The translations under genes were made by a program, and so were the position numbers. A stretch of DNA of 30,155 bases from CAZCPB01 sp964540295 (lineage in GTDB: Bacteria; Planctomycetota; Phycisphaerae; Phycisphaerales; UBA1924), in the NCBI GenBank assembly GCA_964540295.1, contig CAZIMT010000019.1:1-30155 (forward strand), written 5' to 3'. This document shows positions 23,483 to 30,155 of this stretch, piece after piece. How positions within the stretch are numbered: the stretch's first letter is position 1; each line of letters starts with the position of its first letter. The notes beneath the pieces are model-generated. The model saw nothing but the letters and a program-made list of their open reading frames with translations. It had not been told where the DNA came from and did no database searches.

Positions 23483-23612
23483 TCAGTCGTTGTCTCGTTC
23501 CAAGAACTCTTCGAGTTTCGCCGCCGCCGTCCGACGCCTCGTGATCGCCAGCCACGCACAACACACCCCGCTCGCTCGCAGGCGTCGAGCATGTCGAAGA
23601 GTTTCGTGGCAT
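23483..23612 (-). pseudogene. Probable HEPN (HepT-like) toxin remnant
   Basis: From an ATG at 23612-23610 the sequence encodes MP, then after a one-base shift KLFDMLDACERAG, which resembles the start of HEPN/DUF86 proteins. A third frame further on ends LAITRRRTAAAKLEEFLERD and stops at 23485-23483. At about 43 codons it is far shorter than a HEPN domain (about 110 residues), so most is deleted. The call rests on the short motif and on its place directly after an MNT remnant, since MNT and HEPN genes normally form a pair. Confidence 0.35.
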
Positions 23613-23620
23613 CACCGGCT

Positions 23621-23919
23621 TCAGGCTACATGCAGAACCTTGCGGCTGGCGAGGATGACGCGCGGCGAAACATGTTGACGAGCACGGCATTGGTGAGCAG
23701 ATCGACCGGGCGGCCGAAGGCAGCTTAGAGTTCCTCGGACATTTGCGGCCAATCTCATGTGGAGGCCGTGGATGTCGGCGAGAATCGCAGAAGGATGTCA
23801 GCGTCGCTGTCAGGGCGAGCATCGCCACGAGCCAGCGACCTGAAGAGCCAGAGTTCAACAACGCCCCAGCGTCGGCAGAACGCGGCGATCAACGCCAAGG
23901 TGGATTAGCCTTCGAACAT
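23621..23919 (-). pseudogene. MNT-domain nucleotidyltransferase (MntA-like antitoxin), decayed
   Basis: Minimal nucleotidyltransferases of this kind pair with HEPN toxins and neutralise them, in known cases by adding AMP. Reading leftwards from the ATG at 23919: MFEG, TAA, STLALIAAFCRRWGVVELWL, then FRSLARGDARPDSDADILLR, FSPTSTAST, TGA, DWPQMSEEL, TAA, AAFGRPVDLLTNAVLVNMFR, a frameshift, then VILASRKVLHVA and TGA at 23623-23621. The signature GSxARGDxxPDSDxD is readable, but its first Gly is Arg here. Three stops and one shift make it a pseudogene. The first codons and the family fold are clear enough to place it. Confidence 0.72.
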
Positions 23920-23992
23920 CGGAGGATTGTACCGCGCCGGGTTTGCGCCGCGGTGAGGTACGGCCTGAAGGATCGTGCAGCGATCCCAGCAG

Positions 23993-24011
23993 CCACTTTG
24001 GGTGAAAGTGG
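23993..24011. repeat. Small perfect hairpin
   Basis: CCACTTT (23993-23999) and AAAGTGG (24005-24011) form a 7-bp stem with a GGGTG loop, immediately before the two-hairpin repeat. No T-run follows. Confidence 0.5.
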
Positions 24012-24019
24012 AACGAAGA

Positions 24020-24123
24020 CACCGAGGTCGCCGAGATGATTTCAGAAGATTGAGGATTCAGGTGGGCGACCTCGGTGGCACGTCAAGACCGCTTTGATAG
24101 TTACCGCCGAGGTCGGTGCCACC
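24020..24123. repeat. Two-hairpin repeat copy C
   Basis: CACCGAGGTCGCC (24020-24032) pairs perfectly with GGCGACCTCGGTG (24065-24077) around a 32-base loop holding TTCAGAAG. The second arm overlaps GGTGGCAC (24074-24081), which pairs perfectly with GTGCCACC (24116-24123). A competing pairing exists between CGACCTCGG and CCGAGGTCG (24107-24115). The layout and the TTCAGAAG loop motif match copy A at 697-770, with compensating changes in the first stem. Non-coding. Confidence 0.72.
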
Positions 24124-24179
24124 CTGCCCACGATGTCGTCTTCGGTAGCCGTACTCGTGTGATCAGCACCTCAATCGGA

Positions 24180-24563
24180 TTATCGCTTTCGTCGGCGAGA
24201 CAGTGGTTGCGCTCCGCCATGAATTAAATAGGTCTGATCAAGGAGCTCGACCGCCGTTTCAATATCGGGAGGATCTGAATTGAGGGCCGTAACAGCCGCA
24301 AGAATGTCGCATGTCTCAAATACTCTCACGGGCTACATCGTTGCGGCCATCGCGCCAGTGTCGGTCGTCGAGACGATCCAAAGAGCGTTTCCTATGTCTT
24401 TCGTTTTTTTACCTGGTTTCGACATCGCCGTTCGACATACATCTATGGCACGCTCCATGATAATGGCCGCGCACTCTGCGTCGTACAAAGAACGCTGGAA
24501 CGCGGTAAACTTCGGGTCGATCGGCTGGTCGTTGTGTTCTGCTTTATTGCGAGCGTCAAAGAG
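24180..24563 (-). pseudogene. Unrecognised ORF remnant with one in-frame amber codon
   Basis: Leftward frame without a credible start, open from 24563: LFDARNKAEHNDQPIDPKFT, AFQRSLYDAECAAIIMERAI, then GNALWIVSTTDTGAMAATM, TAG at 24335-24333, PVRVFETCDILAAVTALNSD and ETAVELLDQTYLIHGGAQPL, ending TAA at 24182-24180. The composition is protein-like on both sides of the stop and the frame is unbroken, but no family is recognised. It may be part of the same decayed island as the MNT remnant. It could be chance. Confidence 0.33.
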
Positions 24564-24669
24564 TTATCGTCGAAGAGCGGCAAGCTTCAGGCTGAGCACA
24601 GTTCGCCTCTTTCTAGGCTTTGCTCGAAGACGAGTTGATTCGTGATAAGCATACATTCGTTGACTGCTT

Positions 24670-26193
24670 TTACCCCTTCGCCATCGCCCCCACCGTCATC
24701 TTCACCGCCACAAACGTCGGCTTCACTCGCGACTCAAACTCTTCCCGATACTTATTCATAATCGTCCGCACCGCCCAGTTGTTCCCGTCCGCCAGGCCGC
24801 AGATCGTCGTGCCTGGCATCGAGCCCATGCTCGTCGCGATCTCGAGCGCCAGGTCTAGGTCCTTGGTCCGCCCGTCGCCGCTCTCGATCCGCGTCATCAG
24901 TTGGTACAGCCAGCCCGACCCCTCGCGGCAGGGCGTGCATTGGCCGCACGATTCGTGCTTGAAGAAGCGGGCGATGTTGCGGGCGACGAGGACCATGTCG
25001 GTGTCCTCGTCGAAGACCGTCGGGCAGGCCGTGCCCAGGCCTAGCACGTTGTACTTTCGGCCAATATCAAAGTCCATCTCGGCGTCCATCTGGTCCGGCC
25101 CGAGGATCCCCATGCTGATCCCGCCCGCGATCGCACCCTTAAACTTCTTGCCGTTCCGCATCCCGCCACACAGCTTGGGGTGCTCGATGATGGTGCGCAG
25201 CTTGACGCCCAGTTCAAGCTCAAACACGCCGGGCCGATTCACATGCCCGCTGACGCCCATGAGCTTGGTGCCGAAGCTGGGCGGGCTGTTGGGGATGGTG
25301 GATGCGCAGCCTTGCTTCATAAACCAGTCCGCGCCGTTAGCGATGATGCTCGGCAGGTGGGCCAGCGTCTCGACGTTGTTGATGATCGTCGGCTTGCCGA
25401 ACAGGCCTTTGATCGCGGGGAACGGCGGCTTGATGCGAGGCCAGCCGCGCTTGCCCTCGAGCGCCTCGAGCAGCCCCGTCTCTTCGCCGCAGATATAGGC
25501 ACCAGCGCCACGATGAAGATAACACTCGACCTGGAAAGGGCGGCCCGAGGGGTTGTTTTCGCGAGAAGAGCCGAGGAGAGAGGAAGAGTCGGCTCGGAGC
25601 GCCGACGTACCAAGCGCCGACGTACCAAAAATACCGTGGGCGTAGGCCTCCTTGATCGCGTTCTCGACGACGTGAGCTTGGTGGTGGTACTCGCCGCGGA
25701 TGAAGATGTACGCGGTCTTGATGCGGCAGGCATAGCACGCGATCGCGATGCCCTCGAGCATCAGGTGTGGATCAAAGTCCATGAGCAGACGGTCTTTGAA
25801 AGTGCCCGGCTCGGATTCATCGGCGTTGATCGCCAGGTACCTCTGGCCGGGATCAGCCTCTACCCCTTGATCATTGCTCGTGAGTTTGGGAAGAAACGTC
25901 CATTTCAGCCCGCAGGGAAAGCCCGCCCCGCCGCGGCCGCGGAGCACGGACTTTTTGACCTTCTCGGTCACCGCGTCGGGCTTCATCCCCATCGCCTTGC
26001 GAAGGCCGACGTAGCCGCCGGTCTTGATGTACTCATCGTACTTGACGATGTGGCGGTTTTTGGGGTCTTCGTACGGCCAGCAGGGAATGCGCTTGGTGAG
26101 GATCGGCCCGCCCCCGTGCGCGAGGACGCCCATGTTTGGGTTGACCTTACCGGAAGGCGTCGAAGTTGTCAGACCACCGATGGCAAATGGCAT
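24670..26193 (-). CDS. nuoF: NADH-quinone oxidoreductase subunit F (NuoF) with an in-frame insertion
   Basis: Carries the FMN, the NADH site and the N3 4Fe-4S cluster of respiratory complex I (peripheral arm, cytoplasmic face). Motifs: LRGRGGAGFPCGLKW (residues 84-98), NADESEPGTFKDR (123-135), RGAGAYICGEETGLLEAL (from 228), and ESCGQCTPCREG with C416, C419, C422 and C465 for the cluster. The length, 507 residues, is above the usual 430-450. Part of the excess is an insertion at about residues 189-221 (GTSALGTSALRADSSSLLGS and following), just before the RGAGAY strand. The N-terminus is also long. Start ATG at 26193-26191. No nuoE or nuoG lies beside it; the upstream 900 bases are non-coding, so nuoF stands alone here. 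Confidence 0.95.
   Translation of the reverse strand: MPFAIGGLTTSTPSGKVNPNMGVLAHGGGPILTKRIPCWPYEDPKNRHIVKYDEYIKTGGYVGLRKAMGMKPDAVTEKVKKSVLRGRGGAGFPCGLKWTFLPKLTSNDQGVEADPGQRYLAINADESEPGTFKDRLLMDFDPHLMLEGIAIACYACRIKTAYIFIRGEYHHQAHVVENAIKEAYAHGIFGTSALGTSALRADSSSLLGSSRENNPSGRPFQVECYLHRGAGAYICGEETGLLEALEGKRGWPRIKPPFPAIKGLFGKPTIINNVETLAHLPSIIANGADWFMKQGCASTIPNSPPSFGTKLMGVSGHVNRPGVFELELGVKLRTIIEHPKLCGGMRNGKKFKGAIAGGISMGILGPDQMDAEMDFDIGRKYNVLGLGTACPTVFDEDTDMVLVARNIARFFKHESCGQCTPCREGSGWLYQLMTRIESGDGRTKDLDLALEIATSMGSMPGTTICGLADGNNWAVRTIMNKYREEFESRVKPTFVAVKMTVGAMAKG
25588..25627. repeat. Palindromic element and 15-bp tandem duplication inside nuoF
   Basis: GTCGGC (25588-25593) and GCCGAC (25601-25606) form a 6-bp stem with a 7-base loop. 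The overlapping unit AGCGCCGACGTACCA is present twice in tandem (25598-25612 and 25613-25627), encoding GTSAL-GTSAL on the minus strand. Both lie within the family-atypical insertion of NuoF and keep the reading frame. Confidence 0.75.
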
Positions 26194-27090
26194 TCAGGAT
26201 TCCTCGCGGCGAATGAACGATGAAAACTCGAACATGGGTCCATTCTAGCGGGTGTGGAGGGAGTTGTTCGTCGTCGGTTGCTGGATGTTTGTCGTTTGCA
26301 TGTTGAATCTCGGATGGGGGAAGCGGTTGTCGGTCGGGTATGAGCGGGAGGCGACGGGAGAGCGAGGGCAACCAAAAATGTGGACGGAAGTGAAATGCGG
26401 GGTGCGGTTAGGCGGGATGCCGCGGCGGCTGTCTCCCTCTTGGTTCGGAAAAATACCTTGGGCTGGATTCGATCTGAAGAGTCAGTTCGATTCCGTCTCC
26501 GCTGTGAAATCGAAAGCAAAACCGCTCGTTCAGCATTTGATCGGTTCGCCGCCCGAAAATTTTTAATGGAAAATGGGGAACACCTTCACCCTTGCCATCG
26601 AAGCGCATAATGTTCTCTGTACGAACGCGCTAGTGGCAGGACGGCAATTCGCTCATGTGCATGAACGTTTGTAGTGTCCTTGTAGCGGGATTTCCAACCC
26701 GCGGCTTTATCCCGGAAGCACCGGGGTGATTCGCTTCCTGCCGACATCCTGGAAGGTTTTCCGCTTTGAGCGTGATGGGTGTTCGACGATCATCCCAGAA
26801 CGCCGTGGCGGAAGACCGAGTCCCAATGTGGCGGCCCCTTGGTCTCCAAGTTGAGGAAAGTCGATGCAAAGGCTGGCAAGGCCCATCCATCTGATCGCTG
26901 CTGAAAGGTTCGCCGCTCCCGTTCGTCCGGCGAAAGATCACTTTTCGGTACTTCGATCAGCAGGTCGGGCTTGGCGAATTTGGTCGTCGGTTCAAGACCG
27001 GACGTTGAGTATGCCCTGATGGGCACCCATCCGTCCAACGCCGCGGCGGGTTTTTTACACCCCGTCGGGCGAAACACAAGGAGATTCCAC
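26194..27090. other. Long non-coding stretch between nuoF and the second prepilin
   Basis: About 900 bases in which I find no gene on either strand; the frames lack recognisable protein features. It holds a palindromic repeat at 26685-26714 and, close to the prepilin, a G+C-rich segment followed by a T6 run (27030-27057) that could be an attenuator in its leader. The promoter of the prepilin gene must lie in the right part, but I cannot pick it. Confidence 0.5.
26685..26714. repeat. Palindromic intergenic repeat with two alternative stems
   Basis: GCGGG (26685-26689) pairs with CCCGC (26698-26702) around ATTTCCAA, or alternatively CGGGAT (26686-26691) pairs with ATCCCG (26709-26714). The sequence has the look of a REP-type element; only one copy is in this window. 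Confidence 0.4.
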
Positions 27091-28062
27091 ATGAGGAATC
27101 GTAAAGGCTTCACACTGATCGAACTGTTGGTCGTGATCGCGATTATCGCGCTCTTGATCGGTATTCTGCTCCCCGCTCTGGGCAAGGCCCGCGCTTCGGC
27201 CCGCCAGATTAAGGACAGCACCCAGGTCCGCGGCATCCACCAGGGCATGGTTCTCTACGCCCAGAACAACAACGACTCTTACCCCTTGCCCAGCGCGATG
27301 GATAAGTCCAACGACATGGTCGCCGCCACCGCGATGAAGGATCTTCCCAAGAACATCGTCTCAGCGCTCATCTACAACGGCTTCTTCTCTCCGGAACTGT
27401 GCGTCAGCCCCGCTGAGGCCAACGGCCTCATCAAGTCTTGGGAGAAGTACAAGTACAGCGAGCCGGATGGAATGGCCGTCGCCGCGAACAAGAAACTCGC
27501 CCTCTGGGATCCCGCTTTCAAGGCCTACCCCACCGATACGCAGCCCTCGGGCGTGACCGTGATGGAAGCCTCGGGTGGATGCTCGTACGCGTTCAATCCT
27601 CCCTTCGGAAACCGCCGTATCAAGTGGGGCAACACCTTCCAAAGCACCGAAGCCGTGATGGGCAACCGTGGTCCGGGGTATATCCTTGTCAGCCCGACCG
27701 GCGCTTGGGCGTTGGATACCGCGTCGCCCCGCGGTGTTGGCTCTAACCGCCTCCTCATCCACGGCGGTCGCACGACGTGGGAAGGCAACATCGCCTACAA
27801 CGACAACCACATCAACTTCGAGACTCGCCCCGATCCCGAAACTCTCCCGTTCTCTTTCTCGGTCCTCACCGCCAACGTCCGCACGCAGTTCGATAACGTC
27901 TTCGCCAACGAATCCGACTTGAACCGCACCCCAGAAAGCAACGCGGATACTATGAACACAGATGCCCAGCGCAACAACACCAACAACTACCTGATCTGCT
28001 GGAATGGTGGCACCTTTGCCACTGCCACTGGCGTCACGGCAGTCATTCCGTTCTTTGATTAA
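27091..28062 (+). CDS. Prepilin-type protein (pseudopilin-like)
   Basis: 323 residues. The prepilin signal MRNRKG-FTLIELLVVIAIIA, then LLIGILLPALGKARA, is canonical: cleavage after Gly, Phe1 and Glu5 of the mature protein. AAGGAG (27078-27083) lies seven bases before the ATG at 27091, so the start is secure. The mature part is long for a pilin and includes aromatic and Asn-rich segments (GMVLYAQNNNDSYPLPSAMD, SYAFNPPFGNRRIKW, HGGRTTWEGNIAYNDNHINF); the last resembles the H-x9-DG-type C-terminal motif of planctomycete pilin-like proteins. Exported to the inner membrane and probably assembled on a surface structure. A strong terminator follows, consistent with a monocistronic and well-expressed gene. 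Confidence 0.92.
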   Translation: MRNRKGFTLIELLVVIAIIALLIGILLPALGKARASARQIKDSTQVRGIHQGMVLYAQNNNDSYPLPSAMDKSNDMVAATAMKDLPKNIVSALIYNGFFSPELCVSPAEANGLIKSWEKYKYSEPDGMAVAANKKLALWDPAFKAYPTDTQPSGVTVMEASGGCSYAFNPPFGNRRIKWGNTFQSTEAVMGNRGPGYILVSPTGAWALDTASPRGVGSNRLLIHGGRTTWEGNIAYNDNHINFETRPDPETLPFSFSVLTANVRTQFDNVFANESDLNRTPESNADTMNTDAQRNNTNNYLICWNGGTFATATGVTAVIPFFD

Positions 28063-28109
28063 GCCTTCATTTCAGGCGAAAGCCCGACAATGAACGCTCT
28101 ATAACGTAA

Positions 28110-28144
28110 AGCCCACGATCGCGACAAGCATCGTGGGCTATTTT
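28110..28144 (+). terminator. Intrinsic terminator of the second prepilin gene
   Basis: AGCCCACGAT (28110-28119) and ATCGTGGGCT (28130-28139) form a perfect 10-bp stem with a 10-base loop, followed by ATTTTG. It begins 47 bases after the prepilin stop. Confidence 0.88.
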
Positions 28145-28394
28145 GCCTTCTCCGTCGCCTAGTGTAAGAGCACTTGGCAAGCAACCCAAATGCAAACTGC
28201 CGTATGAAGCTGAACTTTGGTAACTCTTCAGCCGATTAGGGCAGCGGCATGGTACCCGGCGTGGGTACGGGCTTGGGAACCGGCAGAGGCAAGGGTGGCA
28301 GAACACCCGTTTGAATGTATGTCCGCAGGGCGGATTCGACGGTTCGCAGCGGGTGGTGGCCGCGGAGTTTGAGTGTACCGATTCCCCACGCAAC

Positions 28395-28428
28395 AAAAAC
28401 GCGGCCCGACGATGTATGCCGGGCCGCG
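28395..28428 (-). terminator. Intrinsic terminator of the secreted sorting-tail gene
   Basis: On the minus strand CGCGGCCCG (28428-28420) pairs perfectly with CGGGCCGCG (28408-28400) around an 11-base loop and is followed by TTTTT (28399-28395). It lies 38 bases past the stop of the gene at 28467. Confidence 0.88.
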
Positions 28429-28466
28429 ATAGAAGATCAACTCACGGTGTCAAAACCTGCGGGAGA

Positions 28467-29348
28467 TTACCGACGGCGGCGCGAGCCGACCAGTCCGGCG
28501 ATTCCCAAGAGCGCTACGCCGCCGGGCGAGGGAACGTACTGCTGATACGCCAAGTCCCACCCCATGTCGTAAGGGTTCGCGAGGTAGGTTGAAAGCGTTG
28601 CGTTCACCCGATCCCAACGGCTGAAGTTGTCGCCATCGCCCGAGAGGTACAACTCGCCGGTGATCGGATCAAAAGCAATGCCATCCGGGCCGCCGCCCAA
28701 CGTGCTGATGAGGTTGATCGTTGACCACGGAGATGCGTTTCCGCCGTAGTAGGTCCAGGTCACATCGTCCTCCGAACCATTGGTAGCAAGAGCCGCGTTG
28801 ACCTCGAACAGCGACCGGCGGCCCGAGCCGTCCGGAACGATTCCGATTCCCACCAACACATCACGGATGGGATCAAACGCAAGGTCCGAGCGGAACTCGC
28901 CCGGACCAACCAGACGGACCTCGGAAACAAGGTTGCCGGTGTTGGCGACCGGGTCATAACGATAGACCTTGCTCTGGCCGTAGCCGGTAATCAACAGTTC
29001 CTGACCGGGGGTCACTGTCATCCCGTCGAGGATGCCGAATCCGGCGGTGTTCAATGATGCCATCTGCACCTGGTTGATCATCTGGTTACCCGCATCCAGA
29101 TCGGCCCGCCACAGGTCGTGGGTGCTCTCGAACGGGTTCATGTAATACACGCGGCGGGTGTTGTCCATCGCAAGGTTCGTGACGAAGTTGCCCCCGCCCG
29201 TGAATGTGCCGCAAGTCTGGAAACTGTTGCCCGTGACATCGTATCGGATCAGTTGGTTGCCGCCGATCCCGAAGACCTCGCTGTTCACTCCGAACGCGGA
29301 GCCCGCCGATGCGCAGAGCACCAGCCCGATCAAACATGTATGCTTCAT
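28467..29348 (-). CDS. Secreted protein with PEP-CTERM-like sorting tail
   Basis: 293 residues. A signal peptide (MKHTCLIGLVLCASAGSAFG, cleavage near residue 20) and a C-terminal tail of the VPSPGG type, VPSPGGVALLGIAGLVGSRR plus two more Arg, mark a protein exported and then processed by an exosortase-like enzyme. The middle has repeated short blades suggesting a beta-propeller: NQLIRYDVTGNSFQTCGTF, MTVTPGQELLITGYGQSKVY, DGIAFDPITGELYLSGDGDN. AAGGAG lies nine bases before the ATG at 29348, and a TATGCT promoter is upstream. Such proteins form surface or matrix components in planctomycetes; a specific role is not visible. Terminator follows. Confidence 0.9.
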   Translation of the reverse strand: MKHTCLIGLVLCASAGSAFGVNSEVFGIGGNQLIRYDVTGNSFQTCGTFTGGGNFVTNLAMDNTRRVYYMNPFESTHDLWRADLDAGNQMINQVQMASLNTAGFGILDGMTVTPGQELLITGYGQSKVYRYDPVANTGNLVSEVRLVGPGEFRSDLAFDPIRDVLVGIGIVPDGSGRRSLFEVNAALATNGSEDDVTWTYYGGNASPWSTINLISTLGGGPDGIAFDPITGELYLSGDGDNFSRWDRVNATLSTYLANPYDMGWDLAYQQYVPSPGGVALLGIAGLVGSRRRR

Positions 29349-29412
29349 TTGTCTCTACTCCTTGTGGTTGGTTGGCGCGGCGACGTGCCATGCCAATGTG
29401 CCGTCTTTGAAA

Positions 29413-29440
29413 AGCATACCAGATTTTCCGGCAAAAGCAA
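29413..29440 (-). promoter_or_regulatory. Promoter of the secreted sorting-tail gene
   Basis: On the minus strand TTGCTT (29440-29435), 16 bases, TATGCT (29418-29413), ending 64 bases before the ATG. A/T-rich sequence lies directly upstream and could serve as an UP element. Confidence 0.55.
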
Positions 29441-29441
29441 C

Positions 29442-29478
29442 CCCTATCTTTTTACTTTAGCCCTATTTTTTTACGTTA
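29442..29478. repeat. Two 18-bp direct repeats just upstream of the promoter
   Basis: CCCTATCTTTTTACTTTA (29442-29459) and CCCTATTTTTTTACGTTA (29461-29478) match at 16 of 18 positions, with a 19-base period close to two helical turns. They abut the -35 of the minus-strand promoter, a position typical for an activator site. Confidence 0.6.
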
Positions 29479-29730
29479 ACTCGACTCATCCGGAACCCTT
29501 GTACTGATCCCTGCGCAAGTCCGCGAAAGTCTTTTCTTCGGCTTCGGCCCAAGTTCACGGGCTGATTGAGTGGTTACATAGGTTGCGAACATACGCAGGG
29601 ACGAGTAGCTGCACTTGAGGGCGATGGCGCACCGGCCAATGCCCTGATAACAAGATTCCTTGCTGATCATGTATTCCGGACAAGTCCGCCCGGTTTTGCG
29701 ACTGGTTGGCACTTTTGCCACGGCTCCACC

Positions 29731-30155
29731 CTATTCCGCTTCCAACTCGCTCTCAACATCCGCTCCGACACCATCCGCCACCGGCTTCATCAACTCCCTC
29801 ATCACCACTGTCGCGAAACTCCCCCGCGGCAACTCAAAGGCGCATCGCACATACGGGCCATGCTCATCCTGGCNNNNNNNNNNCCGCCCTCAATGGTGGG
29901 GTCGATCAACAGAATCCGCAGCGGCCGCCGCTCCCCGGCCATCGCGCCCCGAACATCGCGATGCGCCGAAGCAAACTGCTCGGGTTTGACGCCGAAACGG
30001 CCGAGCACGCGATGCTCCAACTCGGCCACAACGCCGCTCGACTCTCGCATCTCCGGGCCCCAATAGGGACCACTCGGACTGATCTCGAACGCGGCGAGTC
30101 GCTCGGTCGTTGTCGGGTCCGCCACGACGGCCTCGGTCGCCTCGAACGTAGCCCG
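29731..30155 (-). CDS. truD: tRNA pseudouridine synthase D (TruD), C-terminal part, with a gap
   Basis: TruD makes pseudouridine 13 in tRNA; cytosolic. The gene enters from the right edge and ends at TAG (29733-29731). Visible blocks are SPSGPYWGPEMRESSG, LGRFGVKPEQFASAHRDVRG, MAGERRPLRILLIDPTIEG, then 10 N, then DEHGPYVRCAFELPRGSFAT and VVMRELMKPVADG. The PLR and LPRGSFAT blocks are typical of the TruD C-terminus. The frames on the two sides of the gap differ: with 10 N the protein is out of frame, and the true gap must be 2 modulo 3 in length (for example 8 or 11). N-terminal catalytic Asp lies outside the window. Confidence 0.85.
29874..29883. other. Assembly gap of 10 N inside truD
   Basis: Ten unknown bases. 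The reading frame on both sides shows that 10 cannot be the true length unless the gene is broken. Confidence 0.97.

Noticed and set aside
26470..26500. TTCGATTCC resembling a tRNA T-loop
   Set aside because: Flanking bases do not form a T-stem, acceptor or anticodon arm.
27030..27057. Attenuator hairpin in the second prepilin leader (G+C-rich stretch followed by T6)
   Set aside because: The stem is only about five pairs with one G-T wobble; too weak to list as a terminator.
28236..28396. Minus-strand frame reading AWGIGTLKLRGHHPLRTVES and a proline-rich tail ending at 28236
   Set aside because: About 50 codons, no start codon or ribosome binding site, and it runs into the terminator hairpin of the upstream gene; kept only as a possible remnant.
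29425..29445. Sigma-54 promoter for the sorting-tail gene (GG-10-GC spacing is present)
   Set aside because: Apart from the GG and GC pairs the match to TGGCAC-N5-TTGC is poor, while TTGCTT-16-TATGCT fits sigma-70 well.

Overview
The window looks like draft-assembly sequence from a G+C-rich planctomycete, most likely of the Phycisphaerae. The evidence is two DUF1559-like prepilin genes, a secreted protein with a VPSPGG-hydrophobic-RRRR sorting tail, HAF-repeat sequence, a transmembrane coiled-coil/BRCT-like protein and a cysteine-less FmdB-like protein. Two N runs (5603-5702 and 29874-29883) are assembly gaps, so order across the first one is not proven.

Layout. 1-425: start of lepA (minus). 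426-3274: an accessory island with a HindIII-type restriction endonuclease broken by an in-frame amber codon and an intact DNA methyltransferase, bracketed by copies of a hairpin repeat family. 3275-5302: SAM methyltransferase and a medium-chain dehydrogenase/reductase (minus). 5303-5993: a MITE-like inverted repeat, the 100-N gap and a HAF-repeat remnant. 6080-8743: thiC under a TPP riboswitch, followed by a frameshifted unknown ORF. 8935-10089: a chimeric pseudogene (sugar-epimerase-like N-terminus joined in frame to a TPR-like protein, with several stops). 10199-15641: IYD-like nitroreductase, miaA, topA and a small membrane protein (plus). 15700-17160: uvrC (minus), with a predicted small RNA or leader upstream. 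17487-23437: VOC protein, membrane coiled-coil/BRCT-like protein, LpxL-type acyltransferase, receiver-only response regulator, a small unknown, prepilin and FmdB-like protein (plus). 23438-24669: a decayed segment with an MNT (probably MNT-HEPN) toxin-antitoxin remnant and another hairpin repeat. 24670-26193: nuoF (minus) with an in-frame palindromic insertion. 27091-28062: second prepilin. 28467-29348: secreted sorting-tail protein (minus). 29731-30155: 3' part of truD (minus).

Housekeeping genes (translation, tRNA modification, DNA topology and repair, thiamin, complex I) are intact and alternate with short accessory stretches in visible decay: at least five broken loci, several stopped at codons where a Trp is expected. 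The most interesting signals are the two-hairpin repeat family with covarying stems around the restriction-modification locus, the palindromic element inside nuoF, the isolated promoter-terminator pair upstream of uvrC, and the epimerase/TPR chimera. Family assignments rest on recognised motifs and memory of family sequences; no search was run.
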